DNA from: Enterobacter sp. Bisph1 | GTDB taxonomy: Bacteria; Pseudomonadota; Gammaproteobacteria; Enterobacterales; Enterobacteriaceae | Direction of reading: 5' to 3' | Length of the DNA stretch: 64,000 bases | Assembly (NCBI RefSeq): GCF_000814905.1 | Contig: NZ_JXAG01000037.1 | Coordinates: 20,479 to 84,478 of the forward strand | In this document: positions 18,572 through 27,619 of the stretch, piece by piece | Layout: each line of letters starts with the position of its first letter | Position numbering within the stretch: position 1 is the stretch's first letter | The notes under the pieces: generated by a model | What the model was told of the DNA's origin: nothing | What the model saw: only the letters and a program-made list of their open reading frames with translations | Database searches by the model: none | Made by a program: the position numbers and the translations under genes

Positions 18572-19831
18572 ATGGAAAAGATCGCTATAAATAATAAATC
18601 CGAATATTACAAAATAAGTACCTTTATCTTTCTCTACTTTTTTACCTGGTCGGCAAGTATTGGCTTGCTGGCAATCTGGTTAGGGCAAAAAGCTAACCTT
18701 AGCGGTACGGTTATAGGCACGGTGTTTGCCATTAACGGCATCTTTTCCGTTATCTTAAAACCGATCTACGGCTATATTCTGGATAAAATCGGCATGAGCA
18801 AATATTTGCTCTATTTCGTGGTGCTGATGTCGGCATTAATGGCGCCCTTTTTTATCTACATTTACCAACCGCTGTTAATTTCCAATACCTTAATGGGGAT
18901 TATTGTTGGTGCCATCTATTTAAGCTTCGCCTGGTATGCGGGCGTTGCGGCCTGCGAATCCTACACCGATCGCTACAGCCGCTTAAACGGCATGGAATTT
19001 GGTCAAATCAGGATGTGGGGATCGCTGGGTTGGGCGGTTGCCTCTTCATTCTCCGGCCTGCTGTTTAACCTCTCTCCGGCCTATAACTTTATTATGGGAT
19101 CGGTGGCATCGCTTATCATGCTGGCGGTACTGCTGAGTCTGAAAGTCAACGTTCATGCCGCCAATGCCAGCGATGTCCTCACCAAAGAGAAAATCGCGCC
19201 GTCGGATGTGTATGCGCTGCTGCGTAACCGTAAATTCTGGGCTTTCTGCCTGTATGTCGCCGGCGTGGCGTGGATGATGTTTATCGCCGAGCAGCAATTC
19301 TCCCGCTACTTTGTCACCTTCTTTGAAGATACCCATCAGGGCAATGCGGTGTTTGGCTACCTGGGAACGGTGCAGTCCGGCATGGAATTTGTCATGTATA
19401 TGGTCATTCCACTGTTCGTTAACTTTATCGGTGCGAAACGCGGGCTATTAATTGTTGGCCTTATCGTTGGCGCACGGTTGATTATTTCCGGGCTGTGCGA
19501 TTCCCACCTGCTTATTTCAGTGCTGAAACCGCTCTACGGTCTTGAAATTTGTCTGCTGCTGGTGTCGGTCTTTAAATATATTGCTGAACACTTCGATAAA
19601 CGCGTTAACGCAACCATGTATTTATTAGGCTACCAGGCCATGCTGTATGTCGGCAACGTCGTTATTTCTTCACCGGCCGGTATTTTGTATGACCGCATCG
19701 GCTTTGAAAAGACCTACATCATTATGGGCTGTATCGCACTGACGTTCACCCTGATTTCGCTATTCACCTTATCGGCCTGCCAAAGCAAATGGCGTCAGAA
19801 AGACGCGCTGGGCGTTGCGCAAAATAACTAA
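18572..19831 (+). CDS. MFS oligosaccharide:H+ symporter (LacY/RafB-like)
   Basis: 419 aa, 12 predicted membrane helices, oligosaccharide:H+ symporter branch of the major facilitator superfamily. The stretch around E129 (ACESYTDRYSR) and R147 (FGQIRMWGSLGW) aligns with the LacY sugar-binding pair E126 and R144 at the same spacing of 18 residues. It should therefore import a di- or oligosaccharide with protons. It lies 58 bp after the DUF2264 gene and 45 bp before GH88. Codons near the 5' end are AT-rich compared with neighbours. The substrate is probably the uronate-ended saccharide cut by GH88 (inference). Confidence 0.9.
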   Translation: MEKIAINNKSEYYKISTFIFLYFFTWSASIGLLAIWLGQKANLSGTVIGTVFAINGIFSVILKPIYGYILDKIGMSKYLLYFVVLMSALMAPFFIYIYQPLLISNTLMGIIVGAIYLSFAWYAGVAACESYTDRYSRLNGMEFGQIRMWGSLGWAVASSFSGLLFNLSPAYNFIMGSVASLIMLAVLLSLKVNVHAANASDVLTKEKIAPSDVYALLRNRKFWAFCLYVAGVAWMMFIAEQQFSRYFVTFFEDTHQGNAVFGYLGTVQSGMEFVMYMVIPLFVNFIGAKRGLLIVGLIVGARLIISGLCDSHLLISVLKPLYGLEICLLLVSVFKYIAEHFDKRVNATMYLLGYQAMLYVGNVVISSPAGILYDRIGFEKTYIIMGCIALTFTLISLFTLSACQSKWRQKDALGVAQNN

Positions 19832-19876
19832 CGCGTTGAAGGCTATTTAAATACTGTACAAAGAAGGAACCGAAAT

Positions 19877-21067
19877 ATGTTAAGTAAAATCGTTGAGGAA
19901 CAGTTACGCGATTACCCCGGCGCGCCCCTTGATGCGCAGCAGTTTAAAGATGAACTCGACGCCGCGCGTAGCCAGACCCTTGAACTGATTCGTCGTCATT
20001 TAACGGAATTCGGTGAACGCTTTCCTGCCGAAACCTGCGTCAAAGGCTACTATCCGCTTACGGATAACGTTGAGTGGACCACCAGCTTCTGGACCGGGCA
20101 GCTGTGGCTGGCGTGGGAGATGAGTGGTGACGAGCAGTTCCGCGCACTGGCGGAACGCCATGTACGCTCGTTCGGCTTGCGCATCGCCGGGCGCAACGAC
20201 ACCAACACCCACGATCTCGGTTTTTTATATACGCTCTCCTGCGTGGCGAGTTGGCGTCTGACGGGTAACCGCGATGCCCGCGGCTTCGCCCTGCAGGCGG
20301 CGGAAGCGTTGCTGGAGCGCTTTCATCAAAAAGCGCAGATCATTCAGGCGTGGGGCGATCTCAAGGATCCGGAACAGGCCGGACGAATGATCATCGACTG
20401 CAATATGAATCTGCCGCTGCTCTACTGGGCGTCTGAGCAGACCGGCGATCGGCGCTTTGCTGAAGCGGCGCAGTCTCATGTGGGCCAGGCGGCGAAATAC
20501 CTGATTCGTGAAGATGCATCAACGTTTCACACTTACTATATGGATATTGCAACCGGCGCGCCGCGTTACGGCAACACGCAGCAGGGCTATGCCGATGACT
20601 CCTGCTGGTCGCGCGGACAGGCGTGGGGAATTTACGGTTTTCTGCTGAGCTTTATCTACACCGGCGATACGCAGATGGTTGCGCTGTCGAAACGGCTGGC
20701 GAACTACTTCCTGAATCGTCTACCGGAAGATGCGGTGTGCCACTGGGATCTGGCGCTGGTCGGTACCGATGCGCTGCGTGATTCATCATCGGCGGCGATT
20801 GCGGTGTGTGGTCTGCTGGAACTGGTTAAACATCTGCCGGTCACCGATCCGGATCGTGAACGCTATCAGCAGTGGGCCGTGCGTATTATGTCATCGCTGA
20901 ATAAGCACTATCTGGCGGGTAAAAACGAGGCCACCAACGGGCTGCTAAAACACTCCGTGTATCACCTGTCGAGTAATAAAGGCGTTGATGAGTGCAGTAG
21001 CTGGGGGGATTACTTCTATGTGGAAGCGCTGATGCGCTTTTCGCAGAGCTGGAAACTGTACTGGTAA
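19877..21067 (+). CDS. GH88 unsaturated glucuronyl hydrolase-type enzyme
   Basis: 396 aa, glycoside hydrolase family 88, cytoplasmic (no signal peptide). Enzymes of the family hydrate the 4,5-unsaturated uronic acid left at the non-reducing end by polysaccharide lyases and release it. D113 (in NTHDLGFLYTL) and D174 (in MIIDCNMNLPLLYW) match the two key Asp residues of Bacillus UGL, with identical 61-residue spacing. TFHTYYMDIATG and SRGQAWGIYGF are further signatures. An aagaagg ribosome binding site precedes the ATG. No lyase gene lies beside it, so lyase products would have to come from outside or from another locus. Confidence 0.93.
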   Translation: MLSKIVEEQLRDYPGAPLDAQQFKDELDAARSQTLELIRRHLTEFGERFPAETCVKGYYPLTDNVEWTTSFWTGQLWLAWEMSGDEQFRALAERHVRSFGLRIAGRNDTNTHDLGFLYTLSCVASWRLTGNRDARGFALQAAEALLERFHQKAQIIQAWGDLKDPEQAGRMIIDCNMNLPLLYWASEQTGDRRFAEAAQSHVGQAAKYLIREDASTFHTYYMDIATGAPRYGNTQQGYADDSCWSRGQAWGIYGFLLSFIYTGDTQMVALSKRLANYFLNRLPEDAVCHWDLALVGTDALRDSSSAAIAVCGLLELVKHLPVTDPDRERYQQWAVRIMSSLNKHYLAGKNEATNGLLKHSVYHLSSNKGVDECSSWGDYFYVEALMRFSQSWKLYW

Positions 21068-21075
21068 ATCATAGT

Positions 21076-21101
21076 GTCCCTCTCCGTTAACAGAGAGGGA
21101 C
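21076..21101. terminator. Hairpin between GH88 and ygiN
   Basis: Arms gtccctctc (21076-21084) and gagagggac (21093-21101). No strong T run follows on the plus strand, so it may work as a weak or convergent terminator. Confidence 0.55.
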
Positions 21102-21107
21102 CCACCT

Positions 21108-21422
21108 TTAGAGACCCGATTCCAGAATACGGATATGGGTCTCCAGCACGTTACCTTTGACGGCTTCGCCCCACGCTTTCATATGGGGCGTCTGCAAATG
21201 GGCTTCCAGATGCGCGACGCTTTCCCACTGTTCTACCATGATAATGGAATCCGGCGCGGTGGCCTGAAAGCTTACATTGGCTGCGTGATCGATCATCGGC
21301 GCGTAACCGTGGCAGCCCTCTTCCTGCAATACCACCGGTACAATTTTCGCGAATTCATCAAGTACCGCCTGGCGATGATGCTGCCCGGGACGAGTACGGA
21401 TTTCTGCAATTACTGTCAACAT
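21108..21422 (-). CDS. ygiN: Quinol monooxygenase YgiN
   Basis: Antibiotic-biosynthesis-monooxygenase (ABM) fold enzyme, 104 aa. It oxidises menadiol to menadione in E. coli and is thought to pair with MdaB in a quinone redox cycle. The family segment EEGCHGYAP and the VEQWESVAHLEAHLQTPHMKAW stretch (about residues 59-80) are clear. The start at 21422 (MLTVIAEIR) is chosen because it matches the E. coli length; the upstream in-frame ATG at 21464 overlaps mdaB. It follows mdaB by 34 bp, on the same strand. Confidence 0.95.
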   Translation of the reverse strand: MLTVIAEIRTRPGQHHRQAVLDEFAKIVPVVLQEEGCHGYAPMIDHAANVSFQATAPDSIIMVEQWESVAHLEAHLQTPHMKAWGEAVKGNVLETHIRILESGL

Positions 21423-21456
21423 GATTAACTTACTCCCTTTAAGTCCTGTCTCACAG

Positions 21457-22038
21457 TTAAGCAAAAATCTCCGCCAGATGCTTGCGATATTCTGCGCTAA
21501 AGCGCGGCACGTCCGGCATTTTCATCACGTCGTTGGCAATAAAGGTCGGCAGGGCTTCCAGTCCGAGGAACTGGTTCGCTTTATGGAATGGCAGATAAAC
21601 GCCGTCAACGCCCACGCCGTGGAAGAACTGCTCTTTATCGGTAAAAGCCTCCATCGGTGCGTTCCAGGTTAGCGACAGCATATAGGTTTTCCCCTGCAGC
21701 AGACCGCCGGAACCGTATTTTTTCGACGCATCGGCACGGCTGCGGCCATCGCTGGCGTACAGCGAACCATGGCCTTCGGTAAACACATCATCGATATACT
21801 TTTTCACCGTCCACGGCGCGCCCATCCACCAGCCCGGCATCTGCCAGATCAGCGTATCGGCCCACAGGAAATTCTCGACTTCCGTTTTGATGTCATAGCC
21901 ATTGTCGGGACGCACGGTTTTGACGTCATGCCCGGCGTCGCGCAGAAACGCTTCCGCGACCTCGGTCAGGGTGTCGTTCAACTGTCCGTTGGAGTGGGCG
22001 AATTTTTTTGCGCCATTGATGATTAAAATATTGCTCAT
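21457..22038 (-). CDS. mdaB: NADPH:quinone reductase MdaB
   Basis: Flavodoxin-like FAD enzyme that reduces quinones by two electrons. 193 aa, cytoplasmic. The N terminus MSNILIINGAKKFAHSNGQLN is the phosphate-binding loop of the flavodoxin fold, and WQMPGWWMGAPWTVKKYID (about 70-88) and YMLSLTWNAPMEAF are family signatures. It is first in a two-gene unit with ygiN. In E. coli the adjacent qseBC operon lies on this side, but here only ygiW follows. Confidence 0.95.
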   Translation of the reverse strand: MSNILIINGAKKFAHSNGQLNDTLTEVAEAFLRDAGHDVKTVRPDNGYDIKTEVENFLWADTLIWQMPGWWMGAPWTVKKYIDDVFTEGHGSLYASDGRSRADASKKYGSGGLLQGKTYMLSLTWNAPMEAFTDKEQFFHGVGVDGVYLPFHKANQFLGLEALPTFIANDVMKMPDVPRFSAEYRKHLAEIFA

Positions 22039-22278
22039 GGGAAACCTCGATTAAAAACGTTGGCGGCGATTTTAACCGGAACAACGGTGCGGGATAATTG
22101 GCAAAAAATGCAAAGACTTTTGCTCTTGAAGCAATAATGCTGCCCTTTATGCCGCACAAACTGGCAATAAAGCGGCGCACCACAGATAATGTAACGAGGA
22201 GAAAGATGCTTACCCGTTAATGAAGTTGATAAGGAATGACGGGTTAAACGGACGTTAACCACAGTAAAGGAGAGTTAC

Positions 22279-22668
22279 ATGAAAAAGAGAGCTACACTCA
22301 TCGCCCTGTTAGCCCTTGGTTGCACATCTGTTTTTGCGGCTAATACCGGCGGTTTTACCGGACCAAATACCCATCAGCAAAACGGCGGCTTTACCGGACC
22401 CACCGGGAGCCTCACCACCGTACAAAGCGCTAAATCTCTGCGCGACGATACCTGGGTCACTCTACGCGGCAACATCATCGAGCGCATCTCGGATGACACT
22501 TATCTGTTTAAAGATGCGACCGGCACCATCAATATTGATATCAACAGTAAGCGCTGGAATGGCGTTACCGTTGGGCCGCAGGATTCGGTAGAGATCGTCG
22601 GCGAAGTGGATAAAGACTGGAACTCGGTGGAAATCGACGTCAAAGAGATCAGCAAAGTCGCTCAGTAA
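22279..22668 (+). CDS. ygiW: Periplasmic OB-fold protein YgiW (BOF family)
   Basis: 129-aa exported stress protein, known in E. coli for hydrogen peroxide and cadmium tolerance. The signal peptide is cleaved after VFA (about residue 20). The mature part has two copies of GGFTGP (about residues 24-29 and 36-41), then the five-stranded OB fold (DDTWVTLRGNIIERI to WNSVEIDVKEI). A gtaaaggag ribosome binding site precedes the start. In E. coli it precedes qseBC; here it is followed by a hairpin and parC. Confidence 0.93.
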   Translation: MKKRATLIALLALGCTSVFAANTGGFTGPNTHQQNGGFTGPTGSLTTVQSAKSLRDDTWVTLRGNIIERISDDTYLFKDATGTINIDINSKRWNGVTVGPQDSVEIVGEVDKDWNSVEIDVKEISKVAQ

Positions 22669-22712
22669 GCCCTCAACGCGTGTGAAAAAATCGCGCATCG
22701 CTATGACTCCTC

Positions 22713-22738
22713 GCCGCAGATAAGGTAGTATCTGCGGC
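22713..22738 (+). terminator. Hairpin between ygiW and parC
   Basis: Perfect arms gccgcagata (22713-22722) and tatctgcggc (22729-22738) with a 6-base loop, followed by the palindrome ggcaatattgcc. There is no long T run, so it may be a terminator or a leader structure of parC. Confidence 0.55.
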
Positions 22739-22786
22739 AATATTGCCGCCGCACAGGCGGGCGCATACGTTGAGGAATCACGATTA

Positions 22787-25045
22787 ATGAGCGATATGGC
22801 AGAGCGCCTTGCGCTGCATGAATTCACGGAAAACGCATACCTGAACTACTCCATGTACGTCATCATGGATCGTGCGTTGCCGTTTATCGGTGATGGCCTG
22901 AAACCTGTTCAGCGTCGCATCGTTTACGCAATGTCCGAGCTGGGGCTGAACGCCAGCGCAAAATTCAAAAAATCCGCCCGTACCGTGGGTGACGTGCTGG
23001 GTAAATACCATCCCCACGGCGATAGCGCCTGTTACGAAGCCATGGTGCTGATGGCGCAGCCGTTCTCCTACCGTTATCCGCTGGTCGACGGCCAGGGTAA
23101 CTGGGGCGCGCCGGACGATCCGAAGTCCTTCGCGGCGATGCGTTATACCGAATCCCGCCTCTCCAAATATGCCGAGCTGCTGCTGAACGAACTGGGGCAG
23201 GGGACCGTTGACTGGCTGCCAAACTTCGACGGTACGCTGCAGGAGCCAAGAATGCTGCCTGCGCGTCTGCCGAATATTCTGCTGAACGGCACCACCGGCA
23301 TCGCGGTGGGCATGGCGACGGATATTCCGCCCCATAACCTGCGCGAAGTCGCTAACGCGGCGATTACGCTGATTGAACAGCCGAAAACCACCCTCGATGA
23401 GCTGCTGGATATCGTGCAGGGGCCGGACTACCCGACGGAAGCGGAAATCATCACCCCGCGCGCGGAAATTCGTAAAATTTACCAGAACGGGCGCGGTTCA
23501 GTACGCATGCGCGCGGTGTGGAAAAAAGAGGATGGCGCGGTGGTGATCACCGCGCTGCCGCACCAGGTTTCCGGCGCGCGCGTGCTGGAGCAAATCGCCA
23601 GCCAGATGCGCAATAAAAAGCTGCCGATGGTCGACGATCTGCGTGACGAATCCGATCATGAGAACCCGACGCGGCTGGTGATCGTGCCGCGCTCCAACCG
23701 CGTGGATATGGAGCAGGTGATGAACCACCTGTTCGCCACCACCGATCTGGAAAAAAGCTACCGTATCAACCTGAATATGATCGGCTTAGATGGTCGTCCG
23801 GCGGTGAAAAACTTGCTGGAGATCCTTACCGAATGGCTGACGTTCCGTCGCGATACGGTACGCCGCCGCCTTAATCATCGTCTGGAGAAAGTGCTCAAGC
23901 GCCTGCATATCCTTGAAGGTTTGCTGGTGGCGTTTCTCAATATCGACGAAGTGATCGAAATCATCCGTACGGAAGATGAGCCGAAACCGGCGCTGATGTC
24001 GCGCTTTGGCATTAGCGAAACGCAGGCGGAAGCGATCCTTGAATTAAAACTGCGCCATCTCGCTAAGCTGGAAGAGATGAAGATCCGCGGTGAGCAGGAC
24101 GATCTGGCGAAAGAGCGCGATCAGCTGCAGGCGATCCTCGCTTCCGAGCGCAAAATGAACACCCTGCTGAAGAAAGAGCTGCAGGCCGACGCCGATGCAT
24201 TCGGCGACGATCGCCGTTCGCCGCTGCATGAGCGTGAAGAAGCGAAAGCGATGAACGAGCACGATATGCAGCCGTCCGAACCGGTGACGATTGTGCTGTC
24301 GCAAATGGGCTGGGTGCGCAGCGCCAAAGGCCATGATATCGACGCGCAAGGCCTGAGCTACAAAGCGGGCGACAGCTTTAAAGCGGCGGCGAAAGGGAAG
24401 AGCAACCAGCCGGTGGTGTTTATTGATACCACCGGGCGTAGCTATGCCATCGACCCGATTACGCTGCCTTCCGCCCGTGGCCAGGGCGAGCCGTTAACCG
24501 GTAAACTGACGTTACCGCCGGGTGCCACCGTTGAGCATATGATGATGAGCAATGAGAACCAAAAACTGCTGATGGCTTCCGATGCGGGTTATGGTTTCGT
24601 CTGTACCTTCAACGATTTAATCGCCCGTAACCGCGCCGGTAAGACGCTGATCAGCCTGCCTGATAACGCCAAAGTGATGCCGCCGCTGGAGATTGAGGAC
24701 GACAGCGATATGCTGCTGGCGATCACCGCCGCGGGCCGCATGTTGATGTTCCCGGTCAGCGATCTGCCGCAGTTGTCGAAAGGGAAAGGGAACAAGATTA
24801 TCGGGATCCCTTCCGCCGATGCGGCGAACGGCGTCGATAACCTTGCTCATCTTTACCTGCTGCCGCCGCAGAGTACGCTGACGATTCATGTCGGCAAACG
24901 CAAAATCAAGCTGCGCCCGGAAGAGCTGCAAAAAGTGCAGGGCGAACGCGGGCGTCGCGGTACGCTGATGCGCGGCCTGCAAAAAATCGACCGCGTTGAC
25001 ATTGACGCGCCTTCCCGCCCGGGCGCGGGCGACAGCGAAGAGTAA
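22787..25045 (+). CDS. parC: DNA topoisomerase IV subunit A ParC
   Basis: DNA-cleaving subunit of topoisomerase IV, 752 aa, the full family length. The catalytic tyrosine is Y120 in AAMRYTE. The quinolone-determining region [12 protein letters not shown] has S80 and E84, the wild-type residues, so no target-site resistance is visible there. The C-terminal half carries the beta-pinwheel with repeated segments such as [10 protein letters not shown] and [12 protein letters not shown] gttgagga ribosome binding site precedes ATG. It is terminated by the hairpin just downstream. Confidence 0.97.
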   Translation: MSDMAERLALHEFTENAYLNYSMYVIMDRALPFIGDGLKPVQRRIVYAMSELGLNASAKFKKSARTVGDVLGKYHPHGDSACYEAMVLMAQPFSYRYPLVDGQGNWGAPDDPKSFAAMRYTESRLSKYAELLLNELGQGTVDWLPNFDGTLQEPRMLPARLPNILLNGTTGIAVGMATDIPPHNLREVANAAITLIEQPKTTLDELLDIVQGPDYPTEAEIITPRAEIRKIYQNGRGSVRMRAVWKKEDGAVVITALPHQVSGARVLEQIASQMRNKKLPMVDDLRDESDHENPTRLVIVPRSNRVDMEQVMNHLFATTDLEKSYRINLNMIGLDGRPAVKNLLEILTEWLTFRRDTVRRRLNHRLEKVLKRLHILEGLLVAFLNIDEVIEIIRTEDEPKPALMSRFGISETQAEAILELKLRHLAKLEEMKIRGEQDDLAKERDQLQAILASERKMNTLLKKELQADADAFGDDRRSPLHEREEAKAMNEHDMQPSEPVTIVLSQMGWVRSAKGHDIDAQGLSYKAGDSFKAAAKGKSNQPVVFIDTTGRSYAIDPITLPSARGQGEPLTGKLTLPPGATVEHMMMSNENQKLLMASDAGYGFVCTFNDLIARNRAGKTLISLPDNAKVMPPLEIEDDSDMLLAITAAGRMLMFPVSDLPQLSKGKGNKIIGIPSADAANGVDNLAHLYLLPPQSTLTIHVGKRKIKLRPEELQKVQGERGRRGTLMRGLQKIDRVDIDAPSRPGAGDSEE

Positions 25046-25057
25046 TCTTCGCCGACG

Positions 25058-25088
25058 GGCTCCCCTCTTTCCGGTGGGGAGCTTTTTC
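25058..25088 (+). terminator. parC terminator
   Basis: Arms gctcccc (25059-25065) and ggggagc (25076-25082) are followed by five T residues. Confidence 0.85.
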
Positions 25089-25152
25089 TCAGTAAATTTC
25101 CCGTAAAGGCGTTGTTTATTCGTATATTGCGTTTAACATTACGTTTTTTTAA

Positions 25153-25180
25153 TGGCCGCCTGCTTTTCGGCGGCCTTTAA
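25153..25180 (+). other. GC-rich hairpin upstream of plsC
   Basis: ggccgcc and ggcggcc arms around tgcttttc, followed by tttaaaa. It looks like a second terminator-type hairpin in the parC-plsC spacer. Confidence 0.6.
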
Positions 25181-25282
25181 AATAGCCCAGGCCCAATAAT
25201 GGTCGACGGCGGTACAGCCAGCTTCAGCGTAATGTTCCTGGTATGTATATAATGCTCAAAGGTATGGGCTTTCGAGGTTACT

Positions 25283-26020
25283 ATGCTATTAATTGTTCGC
25301 ATGATTATTGTTGTTATTTATTCCATTCTGCTGTGTATCTTCGGATCTCTCTATTGTCTGTTCAGCCCGCGTAATCCTAAACATGTCGCCACCTTCGGCC
25401 ACCTGTTTGGCCGCCTGGCACCGGTGTTTGGCCTGAAAGTGGAAACCCGTTTACCGCCCAATGCCGCCCAGTTTGGCAATGCGATTTATATTGCCAACCA
25501 CCAGAACAATTACGATATGGTGACGGCGTCCAGCATTGTGCAGCCGCCAACCGTCACCGTCGGTAAAAAGAGCCTCCTCTGGGTGCCTTTTTTTGGCCTG
25601 CTTTACTGGCTGACCGGTAACTTGCTTATCGATCGCAATAACCGCGCGAAAGCCCACGGCACCATTGCCGAAGTGGTGAAGCATATCCAGAAACGTAATA
25701 TTTCCGTGTGGATGTTTCCTGAAGGGACCCGCAGCCGCGGCCGTGGCCTGCTGCCGTTTAAAACCGGGGCGTTCCATGCGGCGATTGCCGCCGGTGTGCC
25801 GATCATTCCGGTATGCGTTTCCACCACCTCGAATAAAATCAAACTGAATCGCCTGCGCAACGGGCTGGCGATTGTTGAGATGTTGCCCCCCATCGATATC
25901 TCCCAGTTTGGTAAAGATCAGGTGCGCCAGCTGGCGACCCACTGCCACGAACTGATGGCGGCGAAAATTGCCGAACTCGATCAAGAAGTGGCAGAACGCG
26001 AAGCCACCGGCAGGGTTTAA
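25283..26020 (+). CDS. plsC: 1-acyl-sn-glycerol-3-phosphate acyltransferase PlsC
   Basis: Acylates lysophosphatidic acid to phosphatidic acid at the inner membrane. 245 aa, E. coli length. An N-terminal hydrophobic segment (about residues 2-25) is followed by the acyltransferase motifs: NHQNNYD (HX4D, about 72-78), LLIDRNNRAKA, FPEGTRSRGRG (about 145-155) and VPIIPVCVS. Upstream of ftsP as in E. coli, with 67 bp between them. Confidence 0.96.
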   Translation: MLLIVRMIIVVIYSILLCIFGSLYCLFSPRNPKHVATFGHLFGRLAPVFGLKVETRLPPNAAQFGNAIYIANHQNNYDMVTASSIVQPPTVTVGKKSLLWVPFFGLLYWLTGNLLIDRNNRAKAHGTIAEVVKHIQKRNISVWMFPEGTRSRGRGLLPFKTGAFHAAIAAGVPIIPVCVSTTSNKIKLNRLRNGLAIVEMLPPIDISQFGKDQVRQLATHCHELMAAKIAELDQEVAEREATGRV

Positions 26021-26087
26021 TACTATTTCGCATCACCGGAGGCGATTCCGCCTTCGGCGCATTAAGTCAGTTTTACACGGAGCAAAT

Positions 26088-27500
26088 ATGTCACTCAGTC
26101 GGCGTCACTTTCTTCAGGCATCCGGGGTTGCGCTTTGTGCCGGCGCGGTGCCGCTGAGGGCTAATGCTGCCGGAAAGCAGCCGCCGCTACCTGTGCCTCC
26201 GCTGCTGGAATCCCGGCGCGGCCAGCCGCTGTTTATGACGCTACAACGCGCGCACTGGTCCTTTGTGGCCGGAACGCGGGCGCAGGTTGCCGGTATCAAT
26301 GGCCGCTATCTGGGGCCCACCATCCGCGTCTGGAACGGTGATGACGTTAAACTGATTTACAGCAACAGGCTGGCGGAAAACGTGGCGATGACCGTCAGCG
26401 GCTTGCAGGTGCCAGGCCCCCTTATGGGCGGCGCACCGCGTATGATGACCGCTAATAACGACTGGGCGCCGGTGCTGCCCATCCGCCAGAGCGCCGCCAC
26501 GCTCTGGTATCACGCCAATACGCCGAACCGCACCGCCCAGCAGGTTTACAGCGGGCTTGCCGGGATGTGGCTGGTCGAAGATGAGATCAGCAAATCCCTG
26601 CCGATTCCCAACCACTACGGTGTAGATGATTTCCCGATTATTATTCAGGACAAACGGCTGGATAACTTTGGCACGCCGCAGTACAGCGAGCCGGGCAGCG
26701 GCGGTTTCGTTGGCGATACGCTGATGGTTAACGGCGCGCAAAGCCCGTATGTTGAAGTGTCACGCGGCTGGGTGCGCTTGCGTTTGCTGAATGCCTCCAA
26801 CTCGCGCCGTTATCATCTGCAAATGAGCGATGGCCGCGCGCTGCATGTTATTTCGGGCGATCAGGGATTCTTATCCGCGCCGGTTTCCGTCAAGCAGCTG
26901 TCGCTGGCCGCAGGCGAGCGCCGGGAAGTGCTGGTGGATATGACCAACGGTGATGAAGTGTCGATCACCTGCGGTGAAGCAGCGAGCATTATGGACCGGC
27001 TACGCGGTTTCTTCGAACCGTCGAGCATTCTTATTTCAACGCTGGTGTTGACGCTGCGCCCGACCGGCCTGTTGCCGCTGGTCACCGACACGCTGCCGAT
27101 GCGCCTGCTGCCGTCCGATATTCAGCCCGGTACGCCAACCCGTAGCCGCGATATCACCCTGGGCAGCGATCCGGGCATTAACGGTCAGCTATGGGATACG
27201 CAGCGTATCGACATCACCGCACAGCAGGGCACCTGGGAGCGCTGGACGGTACGTGCGGAAATGCCGCAGTCGTTCCACATTGAAGGGGTGATGTTCCAGG
27301 TGCGTAACGTCAACGGCGCGCTGCCGTTCCCGGAAGATCGCGGCTGGAAAGATACGGTATGGATAGACGGGCAGGTGGAGTTACTGGTGTGGTTTGGTCA
27401 GCCTTCATGGCCACATTTCCCGTTCCTCTATCAAAGCCAGACGCTGGAGATGACCGATCGCGGTTCGGTGGGACAACTGTTGGTCAACCCCGCGCCATAA
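26088..27500 (+). CDS. ftsP: Cell division protein FtsP (SufI)
   Basis: Periplasmic multicopper-oxidase-like protein that lacks copper and stabilises the divisome under stress. 470 aa. The twin-arginine signal is SRRHFLQASG (residues 4-13), with cleavage near RANA. Three cupredoxin domains follow (for example LWYHANTPNRTAQQVYSGLAGMW). The start at 26088 is used because it gives the Tat peptide and E. coli length; an in-frame ATG at 25968 overlaps plsC. Classic copper-ligand His clusters are degenerate, as in E. coli SufI. Confidence 0.95.
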   Translation: MSLSRRHFLQASGVALCAGAVPLRANAAGKQPPLPVPPLLESRRGQPLFMTLQRAHWSFVAGTRAQVAGINGRYLGPTIRVWNGDDVKLIYSNRLAENVAMTVSGLQVPGPLMGGAPRMMTANNDWAPVLPIRQSAATLWYHANTPNRTAQQVYSGLAGMWLVEDEISKSLPIPNHYGVDDFPIIIQDKRLDNFGTPQYSEPGSGGFVGDTLMVNGAQSPYVEVSRGWVRLRLLNASNSRRYHLQMSDGRALHVISGDQGFLSAPVSVKQLSLAAGERREVLVDMTNGDEVSITCGEAASIMDRLRGFFEPSSILISTLVLTLRPTGLLPLVTDTLPMRLLPSDIQPGTPTRSRDITLGSDPGINGQLWDTQRIDITAQQGTWERWTVRAEMPQSFHIEGVMFQVRNVNGALPFPEDRGWKDTVWIDGQVELLVWFGQPSWPHFPFLYQSQTLEMTDRGSVGQLLVNPAP

Positions 27501-27619
27501 CGCGCCAGGCCTGCAAGCCGCACTTCGCAGGCTTTGACAAAATCGCCCTTCATTTCATGCCAGTTTACGGCGTATAATCGCCGCCCTTTGATGATTTTTT
27601 TACCACTTTTGGAAGTAAG

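Noticed and set aside
24044..24349. Antisense frames inside parC, parE, hybC and other GC-rich genes
   Set aside because: Typical third-position shadow frames on the opposite strand; no family features and no ribosome binding sites.
25968..26087. Longer N terminus for FtsP
   Set aside because: Overlaps plsC and would bury the Tat signal; the ATG at 26088 fits the family.
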